From JBJXFY01 sp046155815 (lineage in GTDB: Bacteria; Verrucomicrobiota; Verrucomicrobiia; Limisphaerales; CAIMTB01), in assembly GCA_046155815.1 (NCBI GenBank), contig JBJXFY010000336.1, positions 1 through 10,329 of the forward strand: a stretch of DNA of 10,329 bases, read 5' to 3'. Both the position numbers and the translations under genes were made by a program. The notes under the pieces were generated by a model that saw only the letters and a program-made list of their open reading frames with translations, was not told where the DNA came from and made no database searches. The number at the start of each line of letters is the position of its first letter. The first letter of the stretch is position 1. Positions 1-6,644 of the stretch are shown piece after piece.

Positions 1-283
1 GCGGCGTGATCCGGCCCAGCTTGTCCACCGTGGCAAGGCCGGGCGGCTCGACGGCCCAGGCGGCTTCACGCGTGACGTCGCGTCCGTCCCCGGCCACCGC
101 CAGCAACTGCTGCCGCGCGTCGGCGGAGTCGAGCAGGAGGCTGGTCGCCCCGGCGCGGAACTGGATCGTGAGCGCCTCGGCGGCCCCGGCGGCTTCAAGG
201 AAGATTGCCAACGCGAGTGCGACCAGAGTCCGGCGGCCATCAACGCGGGCGAGGTGTTCGCGGAACGTCGCGGAAGGTTTCAT
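1..283 (-). CDS. Secreted Big_2-like protein, probable DUF1549/DUF1553 family, N-terminal fragment
   Basis: Only the first 94 codons lie in the window and the reading frame is open to the left edge. The ATG at 283-281 overlaps the stop of the upstream DUF1501 gene as ATGA, so the two are probably translationally coupled. The product begins with a Sec-type signal: basic residues R17-R18, a hydrophobic run at about 19-35, and a plausible cleavage site near A34-A37. It is followed by a stretch with an LLLDSADARQQLLAV motif (49-63), DVTREAAW (69-76) and VDKLGRITP (86-94). From memory, this LDG-ADARQQLLV / DVTRE / VD..G.VTP pattern is the bacterial Ig-like (Big_2) module that opens many planctomycete and verrucomicrobial DUF1549-DUF1553 proteins. 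Those are large exported proteins, often encoded beside DUF1501, and their function is poorly known. The Ig-like call is fairly secure; the DUF1549/DUF1553 remainder is inferred, because it lies outside the window. Confidence 0.75.
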   Translation of the reverse strand, partial: MKPSATFREHLARVDGRRTLVALALAIFLEAAGAAEALTIQFRAGATSLLLDSADARQQLLAVAGDGRDVTREAAWAVEPPGLATVDKLGRITP

Positions 284-1641
284 CCCACCAGCTCCCGCAT
301 CGGCTGCACGCCGGGGTCCACGAGGAACTGCGGCCGGCCGGTGAGGTCGGGCACGGTGACCTGGTTCACGTCGAGGCCCAGCGCGTGGTACAGCGTCGCG
401 TGGACCTCACCGAACTGCACGGGCCGCGACGCCGCCTCGCCGCCCAGCCGGTCCGTCGAGCCGATGACCTGCCCGTGCTTCAAACCGCCGCCGGCCAGCA
501 GCGCGCAGCTCACGCGCGGCCAGTGGTCGCGTCCGCCATCCTTGTTGATCGTGGGCGTCCGGCCGAACTCGCCCCACACCACCACGCTCACATCCCGGTC
601 CAGCCCGCGCTGGTGGAGGTCTTCGATCAGGGCGCTCAGCCCTTGGTCGAGCAGCGGGAGATCCTGCCGCAGCGCGCCGAAGTTGTCGCCATGATGATCC
701 CAGCGGCTGAAGGCCAGCGTCACGCAGCGCGCCCCGGCCTCGACGAGCCGGCGGGCGATGAGGAATTGCTCCATCAGCTTCGGGCCGCCGTCGTCGCGGT
801 TCTTCGGGTCGCCCTTGCCGTAACGCTCGACCACCCGGGGATCTTCGTTCGCCAGATCGAGCGCCGTGACGAGCTTGCTGGAGGTGAGGATGCCAAACGC
901 CTGCTGCGTGTAGGCGTCGAGGCCGGCCATCTGGCCGCTGGCATCCACCTCGCGGCGGAAGGTGTCGAGCGAGCCGAGCAGCGCGCGGCGGTCGCTGAGG
1001 CGGTCGAGGGTGATGCCATTGAGCACCATGTCGTCCTTGCCGCCGCCCTTGTTGATCTCGAAGGGCGCATACGCGGCGCCGAGGTAGCCGGCCACGCCGT
1101 TGTCCGACCACGGCGCGTGGCCCATCTTCGGCGCGAGGCCGAGGAAGGCGGGCACCGCGGGATCGCCGGAGCCCTCAAGTTTCGCCAGCAGTGATCCCAT
1201 CGAAGGGAACCCGCCGGCCGGCTGGCTGCGGTTGAGCCGGCCGGTGTAGCACTGGAAGGCCTCGTGCCGGTCCTCCATGCCGACCATCGAGCGGATGATC
1301 GTGTATTTGTCGGCCTGATGAGCGAGGCGGGGCAGGTGCTCGCAGATTTCGACGCCGGGGACGTTGGTCGGGATGGGCTTGAACTCGCCGCGGACCTCGG
1401 CCGGGGCGTCCATCTTCAGGTCGAACATGTCCTGATGCGACGGTCCGCCCGGCAGGAAGATCATGATGACGGCCTTGTGGGCCTGGCCGGCGGAGCGGAC
1501 CCCCGCGGAGGCCTCGGCACGGAGCACCTGCGGCAGCGTGAGGCCGCCGAGGCCGAGCGCGCCGATCTTGAGGAAAATGCGGCGCGACACGCCGTCGCAG
1601 AAGCCGCTGTTCGCGGGCCGGGGGCCGAGGATCGTGAGCAT
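280..1641 (-). CDS. DUF1501 domain-containing protein with Tat signal
   Basis: This 453-residue protein belongs to the DUF1501 family (PF07394), which is abundant in Planctomycetes and Verrucomicrobia and distantly resembles the alkaline phosphatase/sulfatase superfamily. I chose the ATG at 1641 because it places a textbook twin-arginine motif SRRIFLK at residues 19-25, followed by a hydrophobic stretch (26-36) and an AEA site near 42-44. Starting further upstream at 1725 would add 28 residues coded by intergenic-looking sequence. Family hallmarks follow: LPGGPSHQDMFDLK (63-76), WDHHGDN (314-320), GEFGRTP (357-363) and GGRDHWP (369-375). The His/Asp-rich motifs could bind metal, by analogy with the superfamily. 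The protein should be exported folded through Tat. Its stop overlaps the start of the downstream Big_2-like gene, so the two form an exported pair. The biochemical substrate is unknown. Length is normal for the family and I see no frameshift. Confidence 0.93.
   Translation of the reverse strand: MLTILGPRPANSGFCDGVSRRIFLKIGALGLGGLTLPQVLRAEASAGVRSAGQAHKAVIMIFLPGGPSHQDMFDLKMDAPAEVRGEFKPIPTNVPGVEICEHLPRLAHQADKYTIIRSMVGMEDRHEAFQCYTGRLNRSQPAGGFPSMGSLLAKLEGSGDPAVPAFLGLAPKMGHAPWSDNGVAGYLGAAYAPFEINKGGGKDDMVLNGITLDRLSDRRALLGSLDTFRREVDASGQMAGLDAYTQQAFGILTSSKLVTALDLANEDPRVVERYGKGDPKNRDDGGPKLMEQFLIARRLVEAGARCVTLAFSRWDHHGDNFGALRQDLPLLDQGLSALIEDLHQRGLDRDVSVVVWGEFGRTPTINKDGGRDHWPRVSCALLAGGGLKHGQVIGSTDRLGGEAASRPVQFGEVHATLYHALGLDVNQVTVPDLTGRPQFLVDPGVQPMRELVG
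292..296 (-). promoter_or_regulatory. Ribosome binding site for the Big_2-like gene
   Basis: On the minus strand GGGAG lies 8 nt before the ATG at 283. It sits inside the last codons of DUF1501. It supports the overlapping ATGA start, and it is the clearest Shine-Dalgarno-like site seen before any start in the window. Confidence 0.4.
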
Positions 1642-1700
1642 GGCGGCCGGGGAGGTTCCTCGGTGAGGTTGGCTGCGGTGTGAGGCGGGAAGCAAGCCGT

Positions 1701-1811
1701 GAAATTTCAAAAGCACAAAGTTCAAAGCTCAAGAGAAGGCCCAAGGCTCAAACTCCAACGCGTATCCCTCCCTGTTCCGAAGGCTGGAACTTTCCTTAGC
1801 CTTGAAGCTTC
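1701..1811. repeat. Degenerate heptad repeat and hairpin between kinase and DUF1501 genes
   Basis: This gap is markedly richer in A/T than its surroundings. From 1706 to 1761 it reads as about eight 7-bp units, including TTCAAAA, GCACAAA, GTTCAAA and GCTCAAG, decaying to CCAAGGC and TCAAACT. Further right, AAGGCT (1780-1785) pairs with AGCCTT (1798-1803), with an inner GGAA/TTCC pairing. On the minus strand this hairpin falls just after the kinase stop, so it could help end that transcript, but no U-tract follows. AAGCTCAAG (1725-1733) is also nearly complementary to CTTGAAGCTT (1801-1810). It may be a dispersed intergenic repeat; copies elsewhere cannot be checked here. Confidence 0.45.
1704..1732 (-). 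promoter_or_regulatory. Weak candidate sigma-70 promoter for the DUF1501 operon
   Basis: Reading the minus strand, TTGAGC (1732-1727) and TGAAAT (1709-1704) are separated by exactly 17 bp. This would place the transcript start near 1697, about 56 nt before the DUF1501 ATG. Each box matches the E. coli consensus at only 4 of 6 positions. The site lies inside a low-complexity repeat that would produce such boxes easily, so this is tentative. Confidence 0.22.
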
Positions 1812-2856
1812 AGAATCCCAGCCCCGCCGCCGTGGGTTCCCGCACCAAACCCGCCGCTTGCCCGAGCAGTCCGGCCTTCTGCTCCAGCCCACAGCGCAGC
1901 GGCAACTGCGCGTACCCGATGAGCCGGCGGATGACCTCCACGCCGACCAGTTGCAGGACGAGGGACTCGTCGCAGCCGGCCGCGCCACGGTTTGCTTCCA
2001 GCCAGGCCGCGACGACCGCAGGCGGCTGGTCCGCCAGCAGCAGGTGGGCGAGAAACACGGCAACATCGAATTCCGCCCGGCCGAAGAAGCCGAACTCGGG
2101 GTCAATAACGCGCGGCCCGGCCGCCGTCCGCACGAGGCTGCCAAGGAAAAAGTCGCCGTGAATCAGGCAGGGGCCGTCGCCGAGATAGACAGCTTCGCCC
2201 AGCCGCTTCACCTCCGCCCGCAAGGCTGCATCGGTCCGAAGCTCCTCCGCGACCGTCGAGAGTCCCGGCGTCACCGCGTCGAGGTCCGGCCCGCCGCCCG
2301 GCCGCAGCGGCAGGTCGAAGATGTGCGCGTGGTTCAGCGCGCGCATCTCGCGGTTGGCGACGGGCGTGGCAGGGGACTCGGCTCGCACACCGTGCAGGGC
2401 GGCCAGATAGCGGGACAGCGTGGCGAGTTCCGAAGGTTCAGGCGTTCCGCCATGATAGAGGTCGGTGTAATCGCCCGCTTCACCCAAGTCCTGAACGACC
2501 AGGAGACGCGCCTCGGCGTCGGCGGCCAGCAGCGCCGGCATCAGGGCGGCGGCCTCCGGCGCCCGCTGCGCGAGCCGGTAAAACTCCGCCTCGCGCAGCG
2601 CGCGGTCCCACGGCGCGGCGAACTGCGGGTACTTCTCCACCCACGGCCGCGCCTGCTTCACGATGAACGAGCGCAGGTCCGTCCGCACGCGCAGCGTGCA
2701 GTTCATGTTGCCCTCGCCGGCGCGCCGCACGTCCGCGATCCGCTCGTCCCGGGCGAGCACGCCGAGCCCGAGGAGGTGGCGGGCGAGCGCCGCCGGCTGG
2801 GCCGCGTCCAGGAAGAACACGTCCGGATGCGCGCGGCGAAAGGCTTCGGGGTTCAC
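1810..2856 (-). CDS. APH-fold phosphotransferase, methylthioribose kinase-like
   Basis: A 348-residue small-molecule kinase of the aminoglycoside phosphotransferase (APH/choline kinase) fold. Visible motifs are a nucleotide-binding loop GEGNMNCTLRV (47-57), the ATP-anchoring lysine in IVKQARPWV (65-73, K67), the catalytic loop IHGDFFLGSL (232-241, D235) and the metal site DPEF (252-255) followed by FFG..EFD. The C-terminal GVEVIRRLIGYAQLP (305-319) and the GDGNLNYVF-, IIKQAVPY-, HGDLHTGS-, DPEFAFYGP- and ELIRRTIG-type motifs of 5-methylthioribose kinase (MtnK) line up well from memory. It is about 50 residues shorter than MtnK, however, and HGDLHTGS is altered to HGDFFLGS. No other methionine-salvage gene is near, so the substrate is uncertain. 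The start is GTG at 2856: longer readings run into the ndk promoter region and ndk itself, and the next in-frame Met is already inside the P-loop. No Shine-Dalgarno is visible. An in-frame TTG at 2895 is a less likely alternative. Confidence 0.8.
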   Translation of the reverse strand: MNPEAFRRAHPDVFFLDAAQPAALARHLLGLGVLARDERIADVRRAGEGNMNCTLRVRTDLRSFIVKQARPWVEKYPQFAAPWDRALREAEFYRLAQRAPEAAALMPALLAADAEARLLVVQDLGEAGDYTDLYHGGTPEPSELATLSRYLAALHGVRAESPATPVANREMRALNHAHIFDLPLRPGGGPDLDAVTPGLSTVAEELRTDAALRAEVKRLGEAVYLGDGPCLIHGDFFLGSLVRTAAGPRVIDPEFGFFGRAEFDVAVFLAHLLLADQPPAVVAAWLEANRGAAGCDESLVLQLVGVEVIRRLIGYAQLPLRCGLEQKAGLLGQAAGLVREPTAAGLGF

Positions 2857-2905
2857 GCTGGCGGCGAGCGTTGCGCCGGAGGATGCGGCCGGCAAGCCAC
2901 CCGCG

Positions 2906-2934
2906 TTGACCTCACCCCCGCCGGCCGGTATGCA
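2906..2934 (+). promoter_or_regulatory. Candidate promoter of ndk giving a near-leaderless transcript
   Basis: TTGACC (2906-2911) matches the -35 consensus at 5 of 6 positions. After a 17-bp spacer comes TATGCA (2929-2934), which matches -10 at 3 of 6. The predicted transcript start is near 2941, only about 6 nt before the ndk ATG at 2947. This would explain why no Shine-Dalgarno sequence precedes ndk. The site lies in the 90-bp divergent gap. The weak -10 keeps confidence low. Confidence 0.33.
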
Positions 2935-2946
2935 CCCCGTCCCTTT

Positions 2947-3372
2947 ATGGCGCTGGAAACCACGTTGATCCTGTTCAAGCCCGATGCCCTCGAAAAAGGC
3001 CTGTGCGGCAAGGTGCTGGCCCGCTTCGAGGAGGCCGGCCTCAAGCTCCGCGGACTGAAGATGCTGAAGTTTGAGGACGCGCTGCTGCGCGAGCATTACG
3101 CGCACATCGCCGACAAGCCGTTCTTTCCCGAGGTGGCGGTGTTCATGGCGCGCACACCGGTCGTGGCGCTGGCCCTCGAGGGTGAAAACGCCGTGGCGCG
3201 GGTCCGCGACCTGCTCGGTCCGACCGATTCGCGCAAGGCGGCCCAGGGCACCATCCGCGGCGACTTCGGCGTGGACGTGATGGTCAACGTCTGCCACGCG
3301 TCCGACTCGCCCGCGACCGCCTCCGCGGAGCTGAGCCGCTTCTTCCGCCCCGGGGAACTCTTCGCGTGGTGA
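2947..3372 (+). CDS. ndk: Nucleoside diphosphate kinase
   Basis: A 141-residue cytoplasmic enzyme that transfers the gamma-phosphate from ATP to other nucleoside diphosphates through a phosphohistidine, balancing NTP and dNTP pools. The protein opens with TLILFKPDALEKG (6-18), where K11 is the conserved phosphate-binding lysine. It carries HYAHIADKPFF (50-60), GTIRGDFG (101-108) and the active-site segment NVCHASDS (114-121). The catalytic histidine falls at position 117, the same number as in E. coli Ndk. Length is within the usual 135-150 range. The sequence is somewhat divergent (AAQGTIRGDF instead of the usual PGTIRGDF, VNVCHASDS instead of RN.IHGSDS), but no key residue is missing. The start is fixed by this N-terminus. 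It diverges from the kinase gene and lies 104 bp before lepA in the same direction, so read-through into lepA is possible. Confidence 0.97.
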   Translation: MALETTLILFKPDALEKGLCGKVLARFEEAGLKLRGLKMLKFEDALLREHYAHIADKPFFPEVAVFMARTPVVALALEGENAVARVRDLLGPTDSRKAAQGTIRGDFGVDVMVNVCHASDSPATASAELSRFFRPGELFAW

Positions 3373-3433
3373 GGGCAGGGGAGATGTTCCTTGGCTCACC
3401 CGCCACCCGCACTACCTTGACCGCGCCGCGGAC

Positions 3434-3456
3434 GAGCGACGCCTGAGGGGTCGTTC
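3434..3456 (+). other. Strong hairpin in the ndk-lepA gap
   Basis: GAGCGACGCC (3434-3443) pairs with GGGGTCGTTC (3447-3456) across a TGA loop. There are nine pairs, one of them a G-U, and one G-G mismatch. It ends 20 nt before the lepA ATG. No T-run follows, so it is not a standard intrinsic terminator. It may be a leader structure of lepA or a 3' end structure of the ndk transcript. Confidence 0.4.
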
Positions 3457-3476
3457 ATCCGCGAGCACGCACTGGA

Positions 3477-5267
3477 ATGGACGCCGCCCACATCCGCAAT
3501 TTCAGCATCATCGCGCACATTGACCACGGGAAGACCACGCTGTCCGACCGTCTCCTGCAGCGCACCGGCACCGTTGCCAACCGTGACATGACGGACCAGC
3601 ACCTTGACGCGATGGACCTCGAACGCGAGCGGGGCATCACCATCAAGGCGCATCCGGTCACGATGTACTACACCGCCAAGAACGGCGAGAGGTACGAGCT
3701 GAACCTCATTGACACCCCGGGCCACGTGGACTTCGCGTACGAAGTCTCGCGCAGCCTGAGCGCGTGCGAGGGCGCCGTGCTCATCGTGGACGCCGCCCAG
3801 GGCGTCGAGGCCCAGACCGTCGCCAACGTCCACCTGGCGATGAAGCAGGAGCTGAGGATCGTGCCGGTCATCAACAAGATCGACCTGCCGCACGCCAACA
3901 TCCCGCAGGCCAAGCAGCAGCTCGAGGACATCATCGCCATCCCCTCGGACGAGGCCATCCTCGCCAGCGCCAAGGAGGGCATCGGCATTGATGACATCCT
4001 CGAGGCCATTGTCCATCGCATCCCGCCGCCCCGGGCCACCGGCGCCCAGTCACTTCAGGCGCTTATCTTCGATTCGTATTTCGATACTTACAAGGGGGTC
4101 GTCATCCATGTCCGGGTCTTCAACGGGGAGCTGCGTCCAGGCGCCCATGTGAAGCTGCTCTTCTCGGACCGCAGCGTGGAGATCAAGGAGGTCGGCTCCT
4201 TCAATCCCAAGCCCTACCCGCGCGACGTCCTCACCTGCGGCGAGACCGGCTACATCACCGCCAACATCAAGTCGCCGCGCGAGGTGAAGGTCGGTGACAC
4301 GATCACCGAGTCGCGCCATCCCTCGCCGCCGCTGCCGGGATTCCAGGAAATCCACCCGATGGTGTTCAGCGGCATCTATCCGATCAATCCTGCCGACTAC
4401 GAGCACCTCAAGGTCAGCATCGCCAAGCTGCAGCTCAATGACTCCGCCTTTGCCTTTCAGACGGAGAGCTCCGCGGCGCTCGGCTTCGGCTTCCGCTGCG
4501 GCTTCCTCGGGCTGCTGCACATGGAGATCGTGCAGGAACGCCTTCGGCGCGAGTTCGAGCTGGACATCATCGCCACCTACCCGAGCGTGGTTTACCGCAT
4601 CAAGAAGACGGACGGCGAGGTGATCGAATGCGACAACCCGGCGCTGATGCCCGAGGTGACGTACATCGAGGAGATCGAGGAGCCGATGGTGAAGACCTTC
4701 GTCATGACGCCCAACGACAACATCGGCGACATGATGGCCCTGATCTCCGAGAAGCGCGGCGTGCTGGACCACACCGAGACGCTGGACCCGCGCCGCGTCA
4801 TGCTCTCCGCGCGCACGCCGTTGAACGAGATCCTCATTGACTTCCACGACCGCATCAAGTCCATCACCCGGGGTTACGGCTCAATGGATTACGAGCATGA
4901 CGGTTACGCCAAGAGTGACATGGTGAAGCTCGACATCCTGGTGAACGGCGAGGTGATGGATGCCTTCTCCGCGCTGGTCCACCGGACCAAGTGCGAGCAG
5001 CGCGGCCGGGCCCTGTGTTCCAAGCTTAAGGACGTGATCCCGCGACAGCAGTATGCCGTGGCCATCCAGGCCGCGATCGGGGGAAAGATCGTCGCGCGCG
5101 AATCCCTCGGCGCGCTGCGGAAGGATGTGACCGCGAAATGCTACGGCGGCGACATCAGCCGCAAGCGCAAGCTTCTCGAGAAGCAGAAGGAGGGGAAAAA
5201 GCGCATGAAGAGCATCGGGTCAGTCAACATCCCTCAGGAAGCCTTCATCGAGGTACTCAAGGCCTGA
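3477..5267 (+). CDS. lepA: Elongation factor 4 (LepA), ribosomal back-translocase GTPase
   Basis: A 596-residue translational GTPase, close to the 599 residues of E. coli LepA. It binds ribosomes, can reverse translocation, and affects initiation and ribosome assembly. All G motifs are intact: G1 AHIDHGKT (13-20), G2 RGITIK (52-57), G3 DTPGHVDF (79-86), G4 NKID (133-136) and G5 SAKEGIG (164-170). Domain II and the EF-G-like domains follow, including FRCGFLGLLHMEIVQERL. The LepA-specific C-terminal domain carries YGGDISRKRKLLEKQKEGKK and ends in SVNIPQEAFIEVLKA, the signature that separates LepA from EF-G. The ATG at 3477 gives the standard N-terminus. There is no good Shine-Dalgarno, but a hairpin lies 20 nt upstream. 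lepB starts 9 bp after the stop, the classic lepA-lepB linkage known from E. coli, so co-transcription is very likely. Confidence 0.99.
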   Translation: MDAAHIRNFSIIAHIDHGKTTLSDRLLQRTGTVANRDMTDQHLDAMDLERERGITIKAHPVTMYYTAKNGERYELNLIDTPGHVDFAYEVSRSLSACEGAVLIVDAAQGVEAQTVANVHLAMKQELRIVPVINKIDLPHANIPQAKQQLEDIIAIPSDEAILASAKEGIGIDDILEAIVHRIPPPRATGAQSLQALIFDSYFDTYKGVVIHVRVFNGELRPGAHVKLLFSDRSVEIKEVGSFNPKPYPRDVLTCGETGYITANIKSPREVKVGDTITESRHPSPPLPGFQEIHPMVFSGIYPINPADYEHLKVSIAKLQLNDSAFAFQTESSAALGFGFRCGFLGLLHMEIVQERLRREFELDIIATYPSVVYRIKKTDGEVIECDNPALMPEVTYIEEIEEPMVKTFVMTPNDNIGDMMALISEKRGVLDHTETLDPRRVMLSARTPLNEILIDFHDRIKSITRGYGSMDYEHDGYAKSDMVKLDILVNGEVMDAFSALVHRTKCEQRGRALCSKLKDVIPRQQYAVAIQAAIGGKIVARESLGALRKDVTAKCYGGDISRKRKLLEKQKEGKKRMKSIGSVNIPQEAFIEVLKA

Positions 5268-5276
5268 ACTCATTGC

Positions 5277-6617
5277 ATGAGCGCCATCCTCGCCGCCACG
5301 CCGGGGCCGCCTGCCGGCCAGGAGCCTCTCCCCTCGGGCGGGCTGCGCTACTGCCTGCGTAACCCGCAGACCCTGCCGCGGTGGTTTGCCTCCCGTCGCT
5401 ACCGCCATGCCGTCGAGCTGCGCAAGCATGTCTGGAAGCTCCGGCATGCCCAGTGCGACCTGCTCAAGCCGGCCGCTCTGGCCGGCGTGGACACGGCCAT
5501 CCGTGACTTCGACTCACTGCTCAAGTCACGCCCTGACCGGGCCCGGCTGGAGCAGGGGGCCAAGTCGATCGAGGAGGCCGCCAACAAGTGGCTCATTCCC
5601 TACCCGAGCCCGCGGATCCGGGAGAACGTCGAGGTGTTTCTGGTGGCCATCGCTGTGGCGATGGCCATCCGGACCTTCTTTCTTCAGCCCTTCAAGATCC
5701 CCACCGGCTCGATGCAGCCGACCCTGTTCGGGCTGCACTTTGAGGATCTGCGGGGAAAGCCGGACGAGACGGTTCCTGGTCCGATAGGCCGCCTGGCGGC
5801 GGCGGTGGTGAAGGGCGACATTTACCACGAGCTTACGGCCAAGGCCGACGGCGTAGTGGTAGGCATCAAGCCGCGGCGCCCGCTCCTCTTCATCAGCCGC
5901 CAGGACATCGTGCTGCGCTACCGCGAGGACGGCCGGGCCTGGGAGGAAACCGAGACGATCTGGTTCTCTCCGGTGGACGGAAACGGCGGCGATCTCTATC
6001 GAGGACTGGTGAGCGGAGTGGTGGGATGGACTGGCCCCGGCCCCTTCCATCCGCTGCTTCCCGGCCAGCCCTTCAAGAAGGGCGAGGTGATCCTGCGGAT
6101 GAAGGACAGTGCGGGCGATCATCTCTTTGTGGACCGCGTGACCTACAACTTTCGGCCGCCGCAGCGCGGAGAGATCATCGTCTTCGAGACGGACGGGATC
6201 CAAGGCTTGGTGCCGGGACAGTTCTACATCAAGCGTCTCGTCGGCCTAGGCGCCGAGCGGCTGAGCCTTGGCGATGACCGGCACCTCGTGGTGAACGGCC
6301 GACGGCTGGACGCGAGCGATCGTCATTTCGAGGGCGTCTACAGCTTCAAGGGACCGCCGGCGGACAGCCGGTTCTCTGGGCACGTGAACGGTACCGTCGG
6401 GCGGCAGTTCAGGCCGGGCGCGGACTTGGCGCCGTTGTTTCCGGATGCCGCGGCGGAAGTTGGCATTCCACCCGGTCGGTTCATGGTGATGGGCGACAAC
6501 ACAATGAACAGTCTCGACTCGCGCGCCTGGGGCGATTTCGACCGGGAACAGGTAATCGGTCGCTACTGCTTCGTGTGGTGGCCGTTCACCGGCCGCTGGG
6601 GAACGCGACCAGATTGA
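5277..6617 (+). CDS. lepB: Signal peptidase I with N-terminal extension and large insert
   Basis: This membrane-bound serine-lysine peptidase (S26) removes signal peptides from secreted proteins. It is 446 residues long, against 324 in E. coli. Residues 1-115 are soluble, rich in Arg/Leu/Ala and probably helical. One membrane segment (about 117-136) leads into FFLQPFKIPTGSMQPTLFG (134-152) with catalytic S145. About 128 extra residues (152-279) follow before GDHLFVDRVTYNF (280-292). The general-base lysine is K319 in FYIKRLVGLG (316-325). Box E is MGDNTMNSLDSRAWGDF (405-421), with T in place of the common R of GDNR. Ser-to-Lys distance is 174 residues, compared with about 55 in E. coli. Verrucomicrobial homologues, as I recall them, share both the extension and the insert. 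There is no sign of frameshift. Its position 9 bp after lepA fits the conserved operon. Its substrates presumably include the Sec-exported Big_2-like protein. Confidence 0.96.
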   Translation: MSAILAATPGPPAGQEPLPSGGLRYCLRNPQTLPRWFASRRYRHAVELRKHVWKLRHAQCDLLKPAALAGVDTAIRDFDSLLKSRPDRARLEQGAKSIEEAANKWLIPYPSPRIRENVEVFLVAIAVAMAIRTFFLQPFKIPTGSMQPTLFGLHFEDLRGKPDETVPGPIGRLAAAVVKGDIYHELTAKADGVVVGIKPRRPLLFISRQDIVLRYREDGRAWEETETIWFSPVDGNGGDLYRGLVSGVVGWTGPGPFHPLLPGQPFKKGEVILRMKDSAGDHLFVDRVTYNFRPPQRGEIIVFETDGIQGLVPGQFYIKRLVGLGAERLSLGDDRHLVVNGRRLDASDRHFEGVYSFKGPPADSRFSGHVNGTVGRQFRPGADLAPLFPDAAAEVGIPPGRFMVMGDNTMNSLDSRAWGDFDREQVIGRYCFVWWPFTGRWGTRPD

Positions 6618-6644
6618 GCGGGATGGGCATCGACATCTTTCGCT

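Noticed and set aside
205..1194. Plus-strand open frame opposite DUF1501
   Set aside because: It is the antisense shadow of a gene with clear Tat and DUF1501 motifs.
1780..1803. Intrinsic terminator after the kinase gene
   Set aside because: The hairpin exists, but the minus-strand sequence after it is CGGAACAGGGAGGG rather than a U-run.
1699..3372. Long plus-strand open frame (557 codons) that ends as ndk
   Set aside because: Only the last 141 codons are ndk. The upstream part is Arg/Ala-rich, has no family features, and is antisense to the kinase gene, whose motifs are clear; long shadow frames are expected at high G+C.
3417..3445. Sigma-70 promoter for lepA starting at TTGACC (3417-3422)
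   Set aside because: No TATAAT-like box lies 16-18 bp downstream; the sequence there is GC-rich and forms the hairpin.
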